The translations under genes were made by a program, and so were the position numbers. 16,828 bases of DNA from Ignavibacteriaceae bacterium. GTDB lineage: Bacteria; Bacteroidota; Ignavibacteria; Ignavibacteriales; Ignavibacteriaceae. The notes under the pieces are model-generated. The model was given only the letters and a program-made list of their open reading frames with translations, did not search any database and was not told where the DNA came from. How positions within the stretch are numbered: the first letter of the stretch is position 1; the number at the start of each line of letters is the position of its first letter. Shown here in pieces: positions 13,399 through 16,828 of the stretch. The stretch covers positions 1 to 16,828 of the forward strand of contig JALNWB010000082.1 in NCBI GenBank assembly GCA_023231105.1, given 5' to 3'.

Positions 13399-15891
13399 AT
13401 GCGGATCCTTTCACGGAATTATTTTTTAAACATCATTTTTCTTTTTCTTCTCTTTCCCTTTTTATTGGCGGCTCAAACGGCTCCAAAGACATTCAAAATA
13501 TTAGGAATTTCAGTCGAAGGAAATACTTCGGCAGACGCTCGTACTATTGTAGCAAACAGCGGATTGAAAATAGGCGATGAAATTCAAATTCCCGGAGATC
13601 AAACTATCGGGGCAATTAAACAACTCTGGTCTTTAAATATTTTTTCCAACGTTGAAATCTTAATTGAAAAAGAACTTGCAGACGGCGTTTTTCTTCTTGT
13701 TAAAGTTGAAGAATTCCCCCGCATTGAAAAGGCTGTAGTTGAAGGAAACGACGAAATAAGCACGAGCAAGATTGAAGAAAAAATTAATTTTATTCGCGGA
13801 CAAATTTTGAAAACTCCCGATGTCCAAAAAATAAAATTAAAAATCATGAAGCTCTATGAAGAAGACGGCTATTTTAACGCTCATATCACTCCAAAGGTTT
13901 TTCAGTTTTTCCAAGCCGATACTTCCAAAGACAAAATTATAACTCACTGGCGGAATAAAAAAGACTTCTCCGAAGAGTATAAACTTGAATTTGACAAAGA
14001 CGATAAAACTTACACTAATTTAATTGATAAAATAAAAGACCGGGTTCTTCTTAAATATGATATCATTGAAAATGATGTTACGAAAGTCCGTAAAATTACC
14101 TTCAAAGGAAATAAAGAATTTTCGGGCAGCGACCTGCAAGGCGCTTTTAAGGAAACAGAAGAAGCTAAATGGTGGAAGTTTTGGAGCAGCGCAAAGTTCG
14201 ATAAAAATAAATATGAAGAAGACAAAAAGTTGCTTCAAAAATATTATTTGAAAAACGGTTACCGTGATGCTGAAGTATTGGGTGATTCTCTCGTCTATTC
14301 AAACAATAAAAAAGACCTTGAAATAGTTCTCAATGTTTCCGAGGGACCAAAATATAAAGTTCGTAACATTTCCTGGGAAGGGAACACAATTTATACCGCG
14401 GATGCATTGAATGAACGCCTTGGTTTTCGCAAGGGAGACGTTTTTGATTATGAATTGTTTAATCAAAATTTGCGCGGAAATGAAAAACAAACTGATGTTG
14501 CAGCCCTCTATCTTGATAACGGCTACTTAACTTTCAATATGAAAACAGAAGAGACAAAAGTTTCTGAAGATTCAATTGATATTAATATTCAAATCTCCGA
14601 ACGAAATCAATTTAAGATTGGTAAGGTTGATGTTTTCGGAAATGATAAAACAAAAGACAAAGTAATCCGCAGAGAACTCTACACAATTCCCGGAGAATAT
14701 TTTAACCGCGCATATATGTTTAGAAGTTTGCAGCAATTAGCTAACCTTCAATTTTTCAATGTTGAAAAATTATACCAGGAAGGTGTTGATTATCAATTGG
14801 CAAATGACAGCACGGTTGATGTTGCATTTAAAGTTGAAGAGAAATCAAGCGACTACTTAAATGCGTCGGTTGGATATAGCGGAAGCTATGGATTCAGCGG
14901 TTCGGTTGGTATTACGTTAACAAACTTTTCTATGGCAGAACCATTCCAGCTTGGCGGCGGACAAGTGTTAAGTTTCAATTGGCAGTTCGGCGTTGGAAAT
15001 TTATATCGAACTTTTTCACTTGGATTTACAGAGCCCTGGTTATACGACACACCAACACTTATCGGATTTGATTTCTTCAATACACGCCAAAATTATATTT
15101 ACGACTTAAGCCAGTCAGGCGCAAGCATGCGCCTCGGAAGAAGATTAAAATGGCCCGATGATTATTTTTATGTTCAGGGAACGCTCCGTTACCAGTCTAA
15201 TAATGTTATTAACGGCGGCAGTTACTACCGTGAAGGAAGAACTCAACAGTTTACACTTGGTGCAAGCATTACTAGAAAAAATGTTGATAATCCAATCTTC
15301 CCATCAATCGGTTCTTCGATTGGATTAGATGCGGAAATTTCCGGCGGACCTTTTCTTCCCGGAGATGTTGATTATTACAAAATCAATTTCAAGACTGAAT
15401 GGTATAAACGGTTATTCGGAATAAGTAAATTAGTTTTATTTTCTGTTGCAGATTTAGGATATTTGGGAGAGCTAAAAAAAGGAACTCCGATTCAGCCGTT
15501 TGAATATTTTTATATGGGCGGAAACGGATTAATTGTTGCAACAACTCCATTGCGCGGTTATGAAGACAGAACCGTTGGACCAATAAATAAAACCGGCGAT
15601 GTTTATGGAGGAAAAGTTTCTTTGCGTTATACAACAGAATTACGTTTTGCTGTTGCGCTTGAACCTATCCCTCTTTACTTAATTGCTTTTGCTGAAGCGG
15701 GAAATGTTTTTGAAAGCATCAATGCAACGCAAGCATTTAATCTCCGCCGCTCTGCCGGTATTGGCGCACGAATTATGATAAACCCGATTGGTTTGATCGG
15801 TTTTGATCTTGGTTATGGTTTCGACAGAAAAGCGGTTGACGGAAAAGATCCTTCCTGGGTTTTCCACTTCCAGTTCGGAAAAGGTTTTTAA
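13399..15891 (+). CDS. bamA: BamA, outer-membrane protein assembly factor
   Basis: The 830-residue protein has a signal peptide (hydrophobic residues about 9-24, cut near LLAAQ) and five POTRA domains starting near 30, 107, 228, 316 and 402. Each begins with a strand-Gly-Asn motif such as ISVEGN, VVEGND, ITFKGN, ISWEGN and VDVFGN. A 16-stranded beta-barrel starts near 482. The L6 motif appears as LRGY with Arg719, and the chain ends in the beta-signal HFQFGKGF with a terminal Phe. It inserts beta-barrel proteins into the outer membrane. Between POTRA2 and POTRA3 (about 172-225) there is extra charged sequence. The ATG at 13399, with AGG 8 bp upstream and one base after uppS, is chosen. An upstream in-frame ATG at 13363 overlaps uppS and would place 12 polar residues before the signal peptide. 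Confidence 0.95.
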   Translation: MRILSRNYFLNIIFLFLLFPFLLAAQTAPKTFKILGISVEGNTSADARTIVANSGLKIGDEIQIPGDQTIGAIKQLWSLNIFSNVEILIEKELADGVFLLVKVEEFPRIEKAVVEGNDEISTSKIEEKINFIRGQILKTPDVQKIKLKIMKLYEEDGYFNAHITPKVFQFFQADTSKDKIITHWRNKKDFSEEYKLEFDKDDKTYTNLIDKIKDRVLLKYDIIENDVTKVRKITFKGNKEFSGSDLQGAFKETEEAKWWKFWSSAKFDKNKYEEDKKLLQKYYLKNGYRDAEVLGDSLVYSNNKKDLEIVLNVSEGPKYKVRNISWEGNTIYTADALNERLGFRKGDVFDYELFNQNLRGNEKQTDVAALYLDNGYLTFNMKTEETKVSEDSIDINIQISERNQFKIGKVDVFGNDKTKDKVIRRELYTIPGEYFNRAYMFRSLQQLANLQFFNVEKLYQEGVDYQLANDSTVDVAFKVEEKSSDYLNASVGYSGSYGFSGSVGITLTNFSMAEPFQLGGGQVLSFNWQFGVGNLYRTFSLGFTEPWLYDTPTLIGFDFFNTRQNYIYDLSQSGASMRLGRRLKWPDDYFYVQGTLRYQSNNVINGGSYYREGRTQQFTLGASITRKNVDNPIFPSIGSSIGLDAEISGGPFLPGDVDYYKINFKTEWYKRLFGISKLVLFSVADLGYLGELKKGTPIQPFEYFYMGGNGLIVATTPLRGYEDRTVGPINKTGDVYGGKVSLRYTTELRFAVALEPIPLYLIAFAEAGNVFESINATQAFNLRRSAGIGARIMINPIGLIGFDLGYGFDRKAVDGKDPSWVFHFQFGKGF

Positions 15892-15932
15892 TTAGTTATT
15901 TTTCATAAACAAATAAATATAAAGGATACAGA

Positions 15933-16466
15933 GTGAAACGTTATTTTTTAATCTTTGCATTATTCATTTTTGCAGCAAGTACATTTGCGCAAACCCCGGC
16001 GGTAATTAAACTTGGTTTCGTTGATTCGGAAATCATTTTAAAGCAACTCCCAGAAGCAATTAAAGCCCAAGGCGAGTTAGATGCGTTAATTCAAAAATGG
16101 AACGCACAACTTGACAGTATGGGACAAACTTTTCAAGAAGCTTACTCAAATTATCAAAAACAAGCCGCTACCATGAAAGAAGCTCAGAAAAATGAGATTC
16201 AACAAAAATTAGTAGCTCAGCAACAATCTGTTGAAGAATTTAGAAGATCAAAATTTGCACAAGGAACAGGTGAAATCTATCAAAAACAGGAAGAATTACT
16301 TAAACCGGTAAAAGATAAAGTTTTGAAAACTATTGAAACCGTTGCAAAAGAAGAAGGCATGCAGTTCGTTTTTGATAAAACAGAACAAGCGGCAATTTTA
16401 TTATATGCCGATTCCGCCTATGAAATTACTTACAAAGTTCTCGACAAATTAAAAAGAGGAAAATAG
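15933..16466 (+). CDS. OmpH/Skp-family periplasmic chaperone (first copy)
   Basis: The 177-residue protein has a signal peptide (MKRYFLIFALFIFAASTFAQ, cut near FAQ) and the Skp opening VIKLGFVDSEIILKQLPEA. A long, Gln/Glu/Lys-rich coiled coil follows (about 42-115, AQLDSMGQTFQEAYSNYQKQ onward). The C-terminal strands return in EEGMQFVFDKTEQAAILLYADSAYEIT. Skp trimers hold unfolded outer-membrane proteins in tentacle-like coiled coils and pass them to BamA, which is encoded just upstream. The start is GTG at 15933, with AAGGA 6 bp before it; no ATG is available. The gap to bamA is 41 bp, so co-transcription is likely. Confidence 0.93.
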   Translation: MKRYFLIFALFIFAASTFAQTPAVIKLGFVDSEIILKQLPEAIKAQGELDALIQKWNAQLDSMGQTFQEAYSNYQKQAATMKEAQKNEIQQKLVAQQQSVEEFRRSKFAQGTGEIYQKQEELLKPVKDKVLKTIETVAKEEGMQFVFDKTEQAAILLYADSAYEITYKVLDKLKRGK

Positions 16467-16479
16467 AGATTAATAATTT

Positions 16480-16551
16480 CCAAAAAACAAATCCCAAAAT
16501 TCAATTTTTGGTTTTGATACTTGGAATTTGTTTTTTGTTATTTGGGATTTG
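16480..16551. repeat. Fold-back AT-rich repeat between the two skp genes
   Basis: CAAATCCCAAA (16488-16498) and TTTGGGATTTG (16541-16551) are perfect 11-bp complementary arms 42 nt apart. CCAAAAA (16480-16486) also pairs with TTTTTGG (16505-16511), giving a competing smaller stem. Between them, TTGGAATTTG and TTTGGGATTTG are variants of one TTGGRATTTG-like unit. This looks like an intergenic repeat element; no coding function is visible. Confidence 0.65.
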
Positions 16552-16571
16552 AATATAAAACAAGGTTTTTT

Positions 16572-16828
16572 ATGAAAGCAAAAATAATTTTCGGTCTTTT
16601 CATTTTTTTTGGATTATGCTCCGTTTCATTTTCACAGTTGAAAATCGGCTATGTTGATTCGGATGCAATAATGGAAAAACTTCCCGATGCGCAGGATGCG
16701 CGCCAGCAGCTTGACCAGATCATCCAGGAATGGCAGACCGAATTGAAAAAACTCGAGGGCGATTGGAAAGCAAAGTTTGATGATTACGAAAAACGCAAAC
16801 TGATTATGTCCGACCAAACGCGCGCTGA
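16572..16828 (+). CDS. OmpH/Skp-family periplasmic chaperone (second copy), 3' end beyond the window
   Basis: The ATG at 16572 opens an uninterrupted frame of 85 codons to the window edge. A signal peptide (hydrophobic residues about 5-20, cut near SFSQ) is followed by LKIGYVDSDAIMEKLPDAQ. This is the same strand-helix opening as the first Skp copy, which reads GFVDSEIILKQLPEA. The start of the coiled coil comes next (QLDQIIQEWQTELKKLEGDW). From about 16680 the codons shift toward CAG, GAC and ATC, unlike the CAA/AAT/ATT-rich neighbour. Tandem Skp copies after bamA are common in Bacteroidota. No strong Shine-Dalgarno site is seen; a T-run directly precedes the start. Confidence 0.9.
   Translation, partial: MKAKIIFGLFIFFGLCSVSFSQLKIGYVDSDAIMEKLPDAQDARQQLDQIIQEWQTELKKLEGDWKAKFDDYEKRKLIMSDQTRA

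Noticed and set aside
1..16828. CRISPR array, tRNA, rRNA or insertion sequence
   Set aside because: No regularly spaced identical repeats, no tRNA-like cloverleaf and no transposase motif were seen on either strand; the repeats found are short intergenic arrays.

Overview
The window is AT-rich (roughly one third G+C by eye) and densely coded, almost entirely on the + strand. It looks like a chromosomal segment of an anaerobic or facultative, diderm member of the Bacteroidota/Chlorobi/Ignavibacteria group. Four things suggest this: signal peptides ending in Ser/Ala-Gln (FSQ, FAQ), the uppS-bamA-skp-skp order, a ferredoxin-linked 2-oxoacid oxidoreductase operon, and a mix of sigma70-like promoters with weak Shine-Dalgarno sites. 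The assignment to Ignavibacteria is an inference; no rRNA or tRNA gene is present.

Layout. (1) 1-371: the start of a leftward ArsR-type regulator with an inverted-repeat operator candidate, and a 249-bp divergent intergenic region. (2) 372-5273: a large secreted alpha-2-macroglobulin-like protein with an intact CxEQ thioester motif. (3) 5290-5663: a decayed dinD-like gene carrying a frameshift, a nonsense codon and a lost 3' part. (4) 5755-7610: a promoter with stacked palindromes drives an SPFH/band-7 membrane protein, followed by an unrecognised 177-aa protein and a ribbon-helix-helix DNA-binding protein. A hexamer-based inverted repeat lies between the first two genes. (5) 7800-10782: a four-subunit 2-oxoacid:ferredoxin oxidoreductase (ferredoxin, alpha, beta, gamma) followed by a small ferritin-like helical protein, closed by a strong terminator at 10846-10882. 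(6) 10980-12415: lexA under a promoter whose 17-bp spacer is almost exactly a LexA-like palindrome, followed closely by a minimal WYL-like protein and a protein with a degenerate nuclease-like motif. This is a probable SOS-controlled trio. (7) 12555-16828: an envelope-biogenesis block with uppS, bamA and two tandem Skp/OmpH chaperones, the second cut by the window end. A fold-back repeat separates the two chaperone genes.

How the genes fit together. The oxoacid oxidoreductase would pass electrons from 2-oxoacid oxidation to ferredoxin, or run in reverse for carboxylation. UppS makes the lipid carrier for peptidoglycan and other surface glycans, BamA inserts outer-membrane beta-barrels, and the Skp proteins chaperone them through the periplasm. 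The macroglobulin would guard that same periplasm against foreign proteases. The least explained parts are the SPFH/unknown/RHH module, the lexA-linked trio, and the small Cys-rich ferritin-like protein at the end of the oxidoreductase operon.
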